Assembly (NCBI RefSeq): GCF_000312425.1
Contig: NZ_HE997181.1
Coordinates: forward strand, 4,158,045 to 4,222,044
Origin: Reyranella massiliensis 521
Lineage (GTDB): Bacteria > Pseudomonadota > Alphaproteobacteria > Reyranellales > Reyranellaceae
Length of the DNA stretch: 64,000 nt
Direction of reading: 5' to 3'
Numbering within the stretch: position 1 is the first letter of the stretch; each line of letters opens with the position of its first letter. Positions 48,731 through 57,184 of the stretch are shown piece after piece. The position numbers were made by a program, and so were the translations under genes. Below the pieces are notes generated by a model, which saw only the letters and a program-made list of their open reading frames with translations, did no database searches and was not told where the DNA came from.

Positions 48731-48815
48731 TCGTCTGGGTGAAAACGACCATACGGAGGGCCATTGCCGCCGTCCACCGGGAAAAGATGTGAGAAATCAG
48801 GGACTTTGCTGACCC

Positions 48816-48863
48816 TTGGGCTTGGGTGATTGCTCACTTATTTTATGAGCGATTACTCACTTT
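48816..48863 (+). promoter_or_regulatory. promoter and paired repeats ahead of the TetR gene
   Basis: A -35-like TTGGGC (48816-48821), 17 bases, and a -10-like TATTTT (48839-48844). Two direct repeats GATT[G/A]CTCACTT, at 48828-48839 and 48851-48862, overlap the spacer/-10 and the expected start site, 23 bp apart. The second is part of TGAG-N6-CTCA (48846-48859). A related palindrome GAGTG-AG-CACTC lies at 48956-48967. The placing suits repression by the TetR protein encoded downstream. Confidence 0.5.
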
Positions 48864-48875
48864 AGGGAGGGTAGC

Positions 48876-49019
48876 ATGTTCATTCGCCGATCTTTCGATG
48901 AGTTCCTGAAGCTTCAGAGTGACGCTGCGCCCGCGGACCACAACGCAGCTTTTCCGAGTGAGCACTCCCTCATAGACTGCGCGGCATGGGCAAAGCCGAA
49001 GAAACCAAAGCACGCGTAG
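48876..49019 (+). CDS. possible 47-residue leader ORF overlapping the TetR start
   Basis: An ATG at 48876 lies 5 bases after GGGAGG, a much better ribosome binding site than that of the TetR gene itself. It encodes a 47-residue polar peptide starting MFIRRSFDEFLKLQ and ending KPKKPKHA, stop TAG at 49017. The last 34 bases overlap the TetR gene in another frame, so ribosomes ending here could restart at, or pass over, the TetR ATG. No family is recognised; it may simply be an untranslated leader with a chance start. Confidence 0.35.
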   Translation: MFIRRSFDEFLKLQSDAAPADHNAAFPSEHSLIDCAAWAKPKKPKHA

Positions 49020-49561
49020 AGCGCGCGGCGCTCACGCTTTTCGTGGCGCGGGGCGTGACGGAGACCACGACCCGCGAGATCGCCATGGCGGCGTCGATCG
49101 CCGAGGGCACGATTTACCGGCACTTCCCGAGCAAGGAGCAGCTCGCCCTCGATCTATTCCTTCGCCACCACCGGGCGCTGGCCGAAGCACTGGCCGGCGT
49201 CGCACAGCAGGCGCAGGGCCTGCGCGCCCAGATCGACGCCATCGTCCGCTGCTATTGCAAATGGGCCGACGAAGACTGGACCCTGTTCGCCTATCACCTG
49301 CTGACCCAGCATATGTTCCTGGCGATGGTGCCCGAGGGCACGCCCAATCCGGTCGACGTCCTGCGCGAGGTGATCGTCCAGGCAATGGCCACGGGCGAGA
49401 TCCCGTCGCGTGACGCCGATCTCGCCGCTGCCTCGGCGATCGGCACGGTGATGCAACCGGCAACCTACAAGCTCTATGGGCGCTTCGAAGGCCCACTCAG
49501 TGCCCACGCCAACTTCTTCGCTGAGGCAGCCTGGGCTGTATTGTCGGTGAAGGAAGCGTAG
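48986..49561 (+). CDS. TetR/AcrR family transcriptional regulator
   Basis: 191 residues. The N-terminal helix-turn-helix is typical (AALTLFVARGVTETTTREIAMAASIAEGTIYRHFPSKEQLALDLF). The C-terminal ligand domain is helical and family-specific. No Shine-Dalgarno is seen before the ATG at 48986, so translation may depend on the overlapping small ORF, or the transcript may be poorly translated. It probably controls its own promoter; whether it also affects the divergent gcv operon, whose promoter must lie in the same 250-bp gap, is open. Confidence 0.92.
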   Translation: MGKAEETKARVERAALTLFVARGVTETTTREIAMAASIAEGTIYRHFPSKEQLALDLFLRHHRALAEALAGVAQQAQGLRAQIDAIVRCYCKWADEDWTLFAYHLLTQHMFLAMVPEGTPNPVDVLREVIVQAMATGEIPSRDADLAAASAIGTVMQPATYKLYGRFEGPLSAHANFFAEAAWAVLSVKEA

Positions 49562-49665
49562 GCGTCCTGTCGATTTGGCCAGTCAAGCAGAAGGTCGCGA
49601 GCTGGCCCCCTCCTGCTGCAAGGCCCCCTAGGAAAAGAGCCAGACGCCCGCTTCGGAAGCGCTGC

Positions 49666-51000
49666 TCATTCTCCCCCGCCCCTCGCGACATCGGCACCGC
49701 AGGCCGCCAGCTTTTCGGCCATCCGTTCGTAGCCCCGGTCGAGATGGTCGAGGCCGGCAAGCACCGTTTCACCGCTCGCCGCCAATCCTGCGATGACCAG
49801 GGCCGCAGCCGCCCGCACGTCGGTGCAGGTCACTGCGGCCCCGTGCAGTCCGGCCGTGCCGCGCACCAGGGCCGTCCTGCCATGGACCGCAATGTCCGCA
49901 CCCATCCGGCGCAGTTCACCGACATGAAGAAAGCGCTGCTCGAAAAGCGTTTCGGTGATGGCGCTGGCGCCCTTCGCCACCGATAGCAGCGCCATGGCAG
50001 GCGCCTGGAGATCGGTCGCAAAACCCGGATAGGGCTGGGTGGTGATGTCGATGCCGACAAGGCCATCCGGCGAGCGGCGCGCCAGCAATCCGCCCTCTAC
50101 ATCGCGCAGATCGACACCGGCCGACTGGAACACCGGAAGCGCCGCGCCCAAATGATCCGTGCGTCCGTTGCGCAGCAGGATCTCGCCATCAGTGACGGCC
50201 GCCACGCAGGCCAGCGTGCCGAGTTCGATGCGGTCGGGCATCACGTCGTGAACGGCACCGGCAAGCCGCACGCCTCCTTCGATGGTGACGATGTGAGTGC
50301 CCTGGCCGGTAACGCGTGCCCCCATGGCGATCAGGCAGTGCGCCAGATCGACGATCTCGGGTTCGCGGGCAGCGTTGCGGATCACCGTCGTGCCCGGGGC
50401 CATCACGGCGGCAAGCATCAGGTTCTCCGTCGCGCCCACCGACGGCAGCGGCAGCAGGATCTCCGCGCCTTTCAGGCCATACGGCGCCTTGGCCACGATC
50501 AGGCCGGCAGCCAGTTCGATTTCGGCGCCCATGGCCCGGAGACCGGCCAGATGAAAATCGACGCCGCGCAGGCCGATAGCGTCACCGCCGGGCATCGGCA
50601 GGCTCGCTTCGCCGCAACGTCCCAGCATCGCCCCGAGCACGAGGACCGACGCGCGCATGCGGCTCACCAGGTCGCCGTCGATGCTGCCGGGATGGAGCCG
50701 GTCGGCGCAGATCGTGACCGAGAGTCCGGCGGCCGTCGTCGACCAGTGCATCTCCGCGCCGAGGCGTCGCAGCAGCGCCGACAATACCGCCACATCGAGA
50801 CTCGCCGGCACGTTACGCAGGGTAACGAGATGAGGCGTCAGCAGCGCCGAGATCATCAACGGCAGGATGGCGTTCTTCGCGCCGCTGATCGGATAGACGC
50901 CGGAAAGTGGCCGTCCACCGCGAACAACGAGCGAGTGACCATGAGACGGACGCCACCAGGGCGCCGCCGCTTGCAGCGGCACCGGCGGCAAAGCTCCCAT
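49666..51000 (-). CDS. murA: UDP-N-acetylglucosamine 1-carboxyvinyltransferase with Asp in place of the catalytic Cys
   Basis: 444 residues from the ATG at 51000, four bases after the upstream stop; about 20 residues longer at the N-terminus than most MurA. It adds enolpyruvate to UDP-GlcNAc, the first committed step of peptidoglycan synthesis. The substrate Lys/Asn are present (ISGAKNAILPL, Lys42), as are MRAS, TQPYPGFATDLQA and RGYERM. The loop that normally reads PGGC reads PGGD (Asp140), the change known to make MurA insensitive to fosfomycin in mycobacteria and Chlamydia. It ends an operon that is otherwise about redox proteins, so it may be a second MurA paralogue. Confidence 0.92.
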   Translation of the reverse strand: MGALPPVPLQAAAPWWRPSHGHSLVVRGGRPLSGVYPISGAKNAILPLMISALLTPHLVTLRNVPASLDVAVLSALLRRLGAEMHWSTTAAGLSVTICADRLHPGSIDGDLVSRMRASVLVLGAMLGRCGEASLPMPGGDAIGLRGVDFHLAGLRAMGAEIELAAGLIVAKAPYGLKGAEILLPLPSVGATENLMLAAVMAPGTTVIRNAAREPEIVDLAHCLIAMGARVTGQGTHIVTIEGGVRLAGAVHDVMPDRIELGTLACVAAVTDGEILLRNGRTDHLGAALPVFQSAGVDLRDVEGGLLARRSPDGLVGIDITTQPYPGFATDLQAPAMALLSVAKGASAITETLFEQRFLHVGELRRMGADIAVHGRTALVRGTAGLHGAAVTCTDVRAAAALVIAGLAASGETVLAGLDHLDRGYERMAEKLAACGADVARGGGE

Positions 51001-51004
51001 GTCG

Positions 51005-52348
51005 TTAACCCTCGCGCGCCAGTGCGGTGAAGGCGTCGGCAAAAGCCTCGCGTGGGCCGCCAAGGCCGGTTTCGTTGAAAATGTCCGCCGTCAGCGACTT
51101 CACGGCGTTTTCGTCGACCTTCACGCCGTTGCCCAACAGGAAGCCGCGCGCTGCCGCGACGGCTTCGTCCATGGCGCCGCCCTTCCTGTAGAGCTGGTAG
51201 TAATCGGGGTGGCCGCCGCGGCCCAGCGCTTCGGCCAGGATGTCGGTGAAGTTGACGACGCGCAGCGGGTAGATCGCCTCGGCACCGGACAGGGCGCGAT
51301 GACAGGTGTGATACATGGTGACGATCGTGTCGGCGCCGGCCTCGACCGCGCCCATGACCAGCCCGCGATGGATCGCCTGCTCGCGCTCCTTGAACTTCGC
51401 GGCCTGGCCGCCGCAGGCGTAGGAGAAGCCCGAATCCTGCGGAAGCTCCACCAGCTCGAGATTAGGCACAGCGCACAGCAGGTCGCGAATGCTCTGGACC
51501 GTGGCACCGATGCCCAGATGCTCATGGATCACGACGCGGCGCCTGGGCTGGTCCGCCTTGAAGCGTGCCTTCAACGTATCGAGGTTGGCGGCAAGGAACT
51601 CGCTGACATGGTCGAGGCCGAACGACGGCGCCTCGACGTCCTTCTCGAGCTCGTCGAAATTCTTGGTGCAGGTCGGGCACCAGGTCAGGACCTTGGACGC
51701 GCCCGACTGGCCGAAGCGCTGGAAGGTGCGATGACCCATGCGCTCGTAGGTCGGAAGATCGGCTTCCTGGAACTGGTAGACGCCGCAGCAATGGGCGGTG
51801 CCGCCGACCACGTCGAAGTCGAGGTCGAGCGCGTCGAGGATGTCCATGACGTTCAGCACGATGTGCGGCGTCCGCAGCACGTTGCAGCCGGTATAGAAGA
51901 GGATGTCGGCCGTCCGCCGCTCGGCCGGCACCAGGATGCGCTTCAGCGTCTCCGACGGAAGCTGCATGCTGGCCAGCAGCCGCACCGCCTGCGCCATGTG
52001 CCGGAACCGGCTGGCCGCGTTAGTAGCCCCTTCCGTCATCGGCCGGCTGACCTGCAGCGACTTCAGCTTGGCGATCGTCACCCACTGGCGGACATTGATG
52101 TCCTCGGGGCAGGCCGCACTGCAGCGCGCACTGCCATCGCAGGCGTTGAGCCACGATTGCAGGACCGGTGCCGCGGCCCCGCCGTCCCGCGTCAGGGCAA
52201 CGAGCTCGCCCACACGTTGAGCGCCTGCCGCCATGTCGAGCCCGCTTTCGCGGGCAGTCGGGCAGGCTTCGAAGCATTTGCCGCAGCCGGTGCAACGATC
52301 CGCCGACTCGGCGATCAATGCTTCCAGTCTGTCGGCATAGGCGGTCAT
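51005..52348 (-). CDS. HdrD/GlcF-like Fe-S oxidoreductase with CCG domains
   Basis: 447 residues from the ATG at 52348, overlapping the lipoprotein stop (ATGA). A ferredoxin-like N-terminus has one complete 4Fe-4S motif CTGCGKCFEACP (Cys19, 22, 25, 29) and a second, degenerate one CDGSARCSAACP. Two cysteine-rich domains follow, with HCCGVY...WCPTC and YACGG. This layout is that of heterodisulfide-reductase subunit D and the glycolate/lactate oxidase Fe-S subunits, which pass electrons between a flavin partner and a quinone or thiol. No flavoprotein partner is adjacent. Likely cytoplasmic or peripheral to the inner membrane. Confidence 0.88.
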   Translation of the reverse strand: MTAYADRLEALIAESADRCTGCGKCFEACPTARESGLDMAAGAQRVGELVALTRDGGAAAPVLQSWLNACDGSARCSAACPEDINVRQWVTIAKLKSLQVSRPMTEGATNAASRFRHMAQAVRLLASMQLPSETLKRILVPAERRTADILFYTGCNVLRTPHIVLNVMDILDALDLDFDVVGGTAHCCGVYQFQEADLPTYERMGHRTFQRFGQSGASKVLTWCPTCTKNFDELEKDVEAPSFGLDHVSEFLAANLDTLKARFKADQPRRRVVIHEHLGIGATVQSIRDLLCAVPNLELVELPQDSGFSYACGGQAAKFKEREQAIHRGLVMGAVEAGADTIVTMYHTCHRALSGAEAIYPLRVVNFTDILAEALGRGGHPDYYQLYRKGGAMDEAVAAARGFLLGNGVKVDENAVKSLTADIFNETGLGGPREAFADAFTALAREG

Positions 52349-52884
52349 GGGCGCCTGTCCGACCGCCTGTTGTAGTCGAGCTCTTCCGGCGTCGGCTTCA
52401 GGCCGACGGCGATGCGGTAGGCGGCGAGGTCGCTCACCTCGCTGTAGGGCAAGGTGAGCGCCAGCTCTTCCTGCGACTGACCGCGCGGATTGGCGGCCGA
52501 CAGCTTGAAGCCGGCGATGAAGTCCTGGCCCTGGGCGACGGTGCCTGCTCCCGTCAGCACGCGCACGAAGTACGGCACCTGCGTCGGGGCGCCCGTCACC
52601 GACGGCCCGGCCTGGACGGCAATGCGCATCACCAGAGTGACGTTCATCTGCCCGCGCTTTATTTCGCACTGCGTCCTGGCGCCGACCAACGACGCCTCGT
52701 ATTCGATGTCGCGCGGATCGCGGCCGCCACCTGGCTTGAAGTGGGTGATGCGGTCAGCATCCTGCACCGTGAAGGGCGCCGGACAGTAGACGTTGGCGGA
52801 CGGGGCCGACGAACCGCCGCCGCAGCCGGTGAGGACAAGCGCCAGCGCGACCGGCGCGGCAAAAACGATCTTCTTCAAGGTCAT
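52345..52884 (-). CDS. putative lipoprotein, function unknown
   Basis: 179 residues from the ATG at 52884. The lipobox LTGC (Cys21) after a hydrophobic signal (KIVFAAPVALALVLTGCGGG) makes it a lipid-anchored envelope protein. The mature part is beta-rich in appearance, with CPAPFTVQDADRI and an RGQSQEELALTLPY segment; two further Cys could bond. I do not recognise the family. It is coupled by ATGA overlaps both to the CDGSH gene upstream and to the Fe-S oxidoreductase gene downstream. Confidence 0.82.
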   Translation of the reverse strand: MTLKKIVFAAPVALALVLTGCGGGSSAPSANVYCPAPFTVQDADRITHFKPGGGRDPRDIEYEASLVGARTQCEIKRGQMNVTLVMRIAVQAGPSVTGAPTQVPYFVRVLTGAGTVAQGQDFIAGFKLSAANPRGQSQEELALTLPYSEVSDLAAYRIAVGLKPTPEELDYNRRSDRRP

Positions 52885-53123
52885 GCCAATGTCTTGTGAG
52901 TGCCGTCGCAGAGGGGTTGCTTGTGGGTATGCTTGCAGGCGCAGAGCCAGTGGTCGCCGGTCTTTTGCGCGGTGTATTTGACGGGAGCAAGCCCGGTGCC
53001 TTTGTGGCTGCCGTCGCAGAAGGGCTGGTTCGCGGAACGTCCGCAGGCGCACCACCAATAGTCCTTGCCAGCGTCCAGCGTCACCTTCGCTGGCACTTTC
53101 GCCGCGACAACCGGCTCGGTCAT
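52881..53123 (-). CDS. double CDGSH iron-sulfur protein
   Basis: 80 residues holding two CDGSH modules. The first has Cys25, Cys27, Cys36 and His40 ([16 protein letters not shown]); the second Cys61, Cys63, Cys72 and His76 ([16 protein letters not shown]). Each should bind a 2Fe-2S cluster with 3-Cys 1-His ligation, as in mitoNEET-related proteins. Tandem small forms occur in many bacteria and are thought to work in electron or cluster transfer. First gene of the four-gene unit that ends with murA. Confidence 0.94.
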   Translation of the reverse strand: MTEPVVAAKVPAKVTLDAGKDYWWCACGRSANQPFCDGSHKGTGLAPVKYTAQKTGDHWLCACKHTHKQPLCDGTHKTLA

Positions 53124-53245
53124 GTTGCTTTCCCCGTTGCGGCGGCTTTGTTACGGTGCCGCGCCAATCCGTCGTGCACGGACTCTAGGCAATGGCCCGC
53201 AGGCCCGCAAGCGAACGGGCCGGCATCCCGCTGAACGTTTTTTTC

Positions 53246-54196
53246 ATGACGACCCCAAAGAAGCCGCTCACGATCCTCCTCGCCAGCCCCCGCGGCTTCT
53301 GCGCCGGTGTCGATCGCGCCATCCAGATCGTGGAGCGCGCCATCGAACGCTATGGTCGTCCCGTCTACGTGCGCCACGAGATCGTGCACAATCGCTTCGT
53401 GGTCGAGAATCTCGAAGCGAAGGGCGCGATCTTCGTCGACGAACTCGACGAAGTGCCCGACGACCGCCCCGTCGTCTTCTCTGCGCACGGCGTGCCGAAA
53501 TCTGTCCCGGCCGAGGCCGGTCGCCGCAACCTGCTCTATGTCGATGCGACCTGCCCGCTTGTCTCCAAGGTCCATCGCGAGTCCGAACGCCACGCCGCGT
53601 CGGGCCGCACCGTCATCCTGATCGGCCATGCCGGCCATCCCGAGGTCATCGGCACGATGGGCCAGCTGCCGCCAGGCGTGGTCCTGCTGGTCGAGGATGT
53701 CGAACAGGCGGAGCAGATCGAAGTCGCCGATCCGCTGAACCTCGCCTACGCCACACAGACCACCTTGTCGGTCGACGACACGACCGAGATCGTAGCTGCG
53801 CTGCGCCGCCGCTTCCCCGCCATCCAGGGGCCGAAGCTCGAGGATATCTGCTACGCCACGACCAACCGTCAGGCGGCGGTGAAGGCCATCGCCGGGCGCT
53901 GCGACGCGCTGGTGGTGATCGGTGCGCCCAACTCGTCCAACTCGATGCGCCTCGTCGAAGTGGCTGCCAACTACGGCTGCGCGCGCTCGCGGCTGGTGCA
54001 GCGTGCGGCCGACATGGATTGGGCGTGGCTCGGCGACGCCCAGCGACTCGGCATCACGGCCGGCGCCTCCGCTCCGGAACTGCTGGTCGACGAGTTGATC
54101 GAAGCCTGCCGCGCGCGCTACGACGTCACCGTCGAAGAGGTGCGTACGACCGAGGAGAGCGTGGTGTTCAAACTGCCGCGAGCCCTGGTGGCGTAG
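53246..54196 (+). CDS. ispH: 4-hydroxy-3-methylbut-2-enyl diphosphate reductase
   Basis: 316 residues from the ATG at 53246. The last enzyme of the MEP isoprenoid route, a 3Fe-4S/4Fe-4S protein. Cluster Cys are Cys19 in [13 protein letters not shown], the Cys of [12 protein letters not shown] and that of [23 protein letters not shown] and [11 protein letters not shown] are also conserved. It heads an apparent operon ispH-thrB-rnhA, an order found in many alphaproteobacteria. The ATG follows a run of seven T, with no good Shine-Dalgarno. Confidence 0.97.
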   Translation: MTTPKKPLTILLASPRGFCAGVDRAIQIVERAIERYGRPVYVRHEIVHNRFVVENLEAKGAIFVDELDEVPDDRPVVFSAHGVPKSVPAEAGRRNLLYVDATCPLVSKVHRESERHAASGRTVILIGHAGHPEVIGTMGQLPPGVVLLVEDVEQAEQIEVADPLNLAYATQTTLSVDDTTEIVAALRRRFPAIQGPKLEDICYATTNRQAAVKAIAGRCDALVVIGAPNSSNSMRLVEVAANYGCARSRLVQRAADMDWAWLGDAQRLGITAGASAPELLVDELIEACRARYDVTVEEVRTTEESVVFKLPRALVA

Positions 54197-54206
54197 TGGT
54201 GGTTTG

Positions 54207-55157
54207 ATGGCGGTCTATACGGAAGTCGGCGATACCGAACTCGAAGCCTTTCTCGCCGAATACGACATCGGCGAAGCCGACGCCCTCAAGGGCGTGGCCG
54301 AAGGCGTCGAGAACTCGAACTACCTGCTGACCACGAGCAAAGGGCAGTATTTCCTGACGCTCTACGAGAAGCGCGTCGACCCGAAGGACCTGCCCTTCTT
54401 CCTCGGCCTCATGGATCATCTATCGGCGCGCGGCATCAATTGCCCCCAGCCGATCCACGGCCGCGACGGCAATGCCGTACGCACCCTGGCCGGCAAGCCC
54501 GCGGCCATCACGACCTTCCTGCACGGCCTCTCGCCACGCCGCATCACCGTCGCCCATTGCGGACCCGTGGGCGAAGCGCTGGCCGGGCTGCATCTTGCCG
54601 GCAAGGATTTCGCACTGAAGCGACCCAATGCACTGTCGGTGGCCGGCTGGCGGCCGCTGTTCGAGGGGTCGCGGCACCATATCGACGATGGTCTGGCGCA
54701 TGAGCTGCAAGCCGAACTCGACTTCCTGGAAGCCAACTGGCCCAACGACCTGCCGTCGGGCGTGATCCACGCCGACCTGTTCAACGACAATGTCTTCTTC
54801 CTGCACGACAGGCTGTCGGGCCTGATCGACTTCTATTTCGCCTGCAACGACCTGCTGGCCTACGACGTCGCCATCTGCCTCAACGCCTGGTGCTTCGAGG
54901 TCGACAACGCCTTCAACGCCACCAAGGCGCGCAATCTGCTGCAGGGCTACGACAAGGTGCGTCGGCTCACCGACGAGGAACGGCGGGCGCTGCCGCTGCT
55001 GGCGCGCGGCTCGGCGCTACGCTTTCTGCTGACCCGGCTGTACGACTGGGTCCACACGCCGCCCAATGCGCTCGTCAAACGCAAGGACCCGCAGGAATAC
55101 CTCGCCAAGCTGCGCTTCCATCGCAATACGGCCTCGCTGTCGGACTACGGACTGTGA
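54207..55157 (+). CDS. thrB: homoserine kinase (APH-fold ThrB)
   Basis: 316 residues from the ATG at 54207. It belongs to the aminoglycoside-phosphotransferase fold class of homoserine kinases found in alphaproteobacteria and pseudomonads, not the GHMP class. N-terminal [22 protein letters not shown] and [11 protein letters not shown] are typical; the catalytic loop is [11 protein letters not shown] and the metal Asp follows in LIDFYFAC. It phosphorylates homoserine for threonine synthesis. The stop overlaps the GTG start of rnhA. Confidence 0.95.
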   Translation: MAVYTEVGDTELEAFLAEYDIGEADALKGVAEGVENSNYLLTTSKGQYFLTLYEKRVDPKDLPFFLGLMDHLSARGINCPQPIHGRDGNAVRTLAGKPAAITTFLHGLSPRRITVAHCGPVGEALAGLHLAGKDFALKRPNALSVAGWRPLFEGSRHHIDDGLAHELQAELDFLEANWPNDLPSGVIHADLFNDNVFFLHDRLSGLIDFYFACNDLLAYDVAICLNAWCFEVDNAFNATKARNLLQGYDKVRRLTDEERRALPLLARGSALRFLLTRLYDWVHTPPNALVKRKDPQEYLAKLRFHRNTASLSDYGL

Positions 55158-55597
55158 GCGAGGTCAAAGTCGAAATCTTCACCGACGGCGCCTGCAGCGG
55201 AAATCCGGGACCGGGCGGCTGGGGTGCCATCTTGCGGATGGGCGAGCGCGAACGTGAACTTTCCGGTGGCGATCCGGCAACGACCAACAATCGCATGGAA
55301 CTGATGGCGGCGATCCAGGGACTCGAGGCGCTGAAGCGCCCCTGTCACGTCCGGCTGTTCACCGACAGCACCTACGTGAAGGACGGCGTCACCAAGTGGA
55401 TCCATGGCTGGAAGAGGAACGGCTGGCGCACCGCAGACAAGAAGCCGGTGAAGAACGTCGAGCTATGGCAGCGCCTCGATGCGGCGCGAAGTTCCCATCA
55501 GGTCGAATGGCACTGGGTCAAAGGCCATAGCGGCCATCCCGAAAACGAGCGCGCCGACCGTCTGGCGCGCGACGAGATCGCGAAGCTCCGCTCCTAG
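55154..55597 (+). CDS. rnhA: ribonuclease HI
   Basis: 147 residues from a GTG at 55154, overlapping the thrB stop as GTGA. The catalytic acids are Asp11 ([16 protein letters not shown]), Glu49 (NNRMELMA) and Asp71 (FTDSTYV), with the His in [14 protein letters not shown]. It degrades the RNA strand of RNA-DNA hybrids. The stop codon overlaps that of the convergent exported-protein gene. Confidence 0.97.
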   Translation: MSEVKVEIFTDGACSGNPGPGGWGAILRMGERERELSGGDPATTNNRMELMAAIQGLEALKRPCHVRLFTDSTYVKDGVTKWIHGWKRNGWRTADKKPVKNVELWQRLDAARSSHQVEWHWVKGHSGHPENERADRLARDEIAKLRS

Positions 55598-56247
55598 CCG
55601 CGTTTCGGCTGCGCCGGGGCGGGTTTCTTCTCGGCGGGCTTTTCCATCACGAGGTCGAAGCCCTCGCGCTTGCCGTCGCAGGGATTGTCGCCTTCGGCCA
55701 GACGCCAGGCGTTCGACTTGCCGGAACGACGGAAATGGAGCGTGCCGGCCACCTTGCAGGGCGTGCCGTTCTCGACCTTGGCGATGCGGAAGGCGACTTC
55801 GCCCTTCATCTGCACGACACCCGGCGAGATGCGCTCGACAACACCGTCTACCGACGCCCAATCGCCTTCGGTGCCGGGGGCAACGCTGTCGATGCGGCCC
55901 TTCACGACCCAAAGATTGCCCTGGCGCGTCACGGTGACTTCGCCGGCCTTTGCGCCCTTGATCTTGGCGTAGCGGCCCCAGACGATCTTGCGCGCGTCGG
56001 CGAAAAGCTGCGCCTCGGCTTCGGAGGCAATGTCGGTGCGCTCGACCTTGCTCTGCCCGGCCGGCAGCGGCGAGCCGAGGCTGGTGGGCGACATCCCTTG
56101 TTCGGTCGACGGCGCCTGCAAAGGTGGCGGCGCGGGATAGTAGGACGCCGGCGGCTGGGGCGGGTCTGCCGCAGGTGTCTGGGCAAAGGCCGGCGCCACG
56201 GTGACCAACGTGCCGAGGAGGGCGAACGACGAGAAGAATTTCTTCAT
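55594..56247 (-). CDS. exported protein of unknown function
   Basis: 217 residues from the ATG at 56247, with a Sec signal ([23 protein letters not shown]). A Pro-rich linker (residues 24-55) precedes a mature domain with [23 protein letters not shown] and a beta-rich rest containing two Cys ([18 protein letters not shown]) that could form a disulfide. The C-terminus is Lys/Pro/Ala-rich. Not recognised. It lies 34 bp downstream of the TPR protein gene and may be cotranscribed. Confidence 0.8.
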   Translation of the reverse strand: MKKFFSSFALLGTLVTVAPAFAQTPAADPPQPPASYYPAPPPLQAPSTEQGMSPTSLGSPLPAGQSKVERTDIASEAEAQLFADARKIVWGRYAKIKGAKAGEVTVTRQGNLWVVKGRIDSVAPGTEGDWASVDGVVERISPGVVQMKGEVAFRIAKVENGTPCKVAGTLHFRRSGKSNAWRLAEGDNPCDGKREGFDLVMEKPAEKKPAPAQPKRG

Positions 56248-56281
56248 TTGTATCGCTCTTACATGAGGGAGGGGGATGACA

Positions 56282-57148
56282 CTATCGCTTCCCGCCGGCC
56301 GGCGGTGAAGCACCCGGCGTTGCCGGCGGTGGAGCTGCCGGAAGACTGCCGCTGAGGCCCGCTTCGGCGCGCCGCGCGGCCGGCGTATTCGGCGGGACGA
56401 GCTTCAGGACCCGCTCGAAGTCCCTGTTGGCGGCATCGCGCGTGCCGCGCGCCAGATAGGCAAAGCCACGCTCCAGCAAGGCCTCGGTATGGTCGGGTGC
56501 AATCGAAAGCGCCCGGCTGGCGTCGGTCAGGGCACGGCCCGGATCGCGCGCATTGCGCCACGCGGCAGCCCGCAGCACCAGTACCTCGACATCGTCCTGG
56601 CGCAGGCGGATGGCGCGATCGAAATCGGCGATGGCCCGCTGCCAGGACTGCATGGCAGCGTAGGAGAGGCCCCGATCGACCCAGAGATCGGGATCGTCGG
56701 TCTTGAGTTCCAACGCCCGGCTCTGCGCCTGCGCGGCCTTGTCGGCGGCACCGCCCTCCATCCAGGCCTGTCCTGCCTGCGCCCACAGTTCGGCGCGCAG
56801 CCCCGGTCGCTCGTGGCCCATGTCGCGCGCGATCGCCTCGAACTGCGCCGCGGCCTGGGCGTACCTGCCCGACTGAAACATGGCGAGGGCCACGCAGTGG
56901 CGCGCGCCCATGCCACCGCCCTCGCCCATCCATTTCTCGGCGAGAGGGAGCGCCTTCAGCGGCTCGCCGCGCGCGAGCTTCATGCAGTCGACGTAGCGAC
57001 GCTGATGGTCCGGTGGCATGTCGAGGACGCCGGGACCGGGGATCGTTGCCTGCGGCGTGGCTGGAACCACGGGAATGGGCTGCGCCCCCGCGGCGGGAGA
57101 GAGAAAAAGAGCGGCCGAGAGCCAAAGCGCCTTGCGACGAAACAACAT
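56282..57148 (-). CDS. exported tetratricopeptide-repeat protein
   Basis: 288 residues from the ATG at 57148. A signal peptide (RRKALWLSAALFLSPAAGAQ) is followed by about six TPR-like units from residue 60 to 260 (for example LAMFQSGRYAQAAAQFEAIAR; GLSYAAMQSWQRAIADFDRAIRL; GFAYLARGTRDAANRDFERVLKL). The C-terminus is Pro/Ala-rich. TPR proteins of the periplasm scaffold other proteins; the partner is unknown. It is divergent from the SDR-like gene, 36 bp between starts. Confidence 0.87.
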   Translation of the reverse strand: MLFRRKALWLSAALFLSPAAGAQPIPVVPATPQATIPGPGVLDMPPDHQRRYVDCMKLARGEPLKALPLAEKWMGEGGGMGARHCVALAMFQSGRYAQAAAQFEAIARDMGHERPGLRAELWAQAGQAWMEGGAADKAAQAQSRALELKTDDPDLWVDRGLSYAAMQSWQRAIADFDRAIRLRQDDVEVLVLRAAAWRNARDPGRALTDASRALSIAPDHTEALLERGFAYLARGTRDAANRDFERVLKLVPPNTPAARRAEAGLSGSLPAAPPPATPGASPPAGGKR

Positions 57149-57184
57149 GGTTGAAAAGAACCGCGCCGCGACGATCCTGACAAG

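Noticed and set aside
48579-48764. Small minus-strand frames inside the glycine riboswitch
   Set aside because: The bases are explained by the conserved riboswitch segments; the peptides have no family features.
53196-53241. Hairpin GGCCCG/CGGGCC plus T-run before ispH taken as a terminator or attenuator
   Set aside because: The T-run lies about 16 bases past the stem and no leader peptide or alternative fold is evident.
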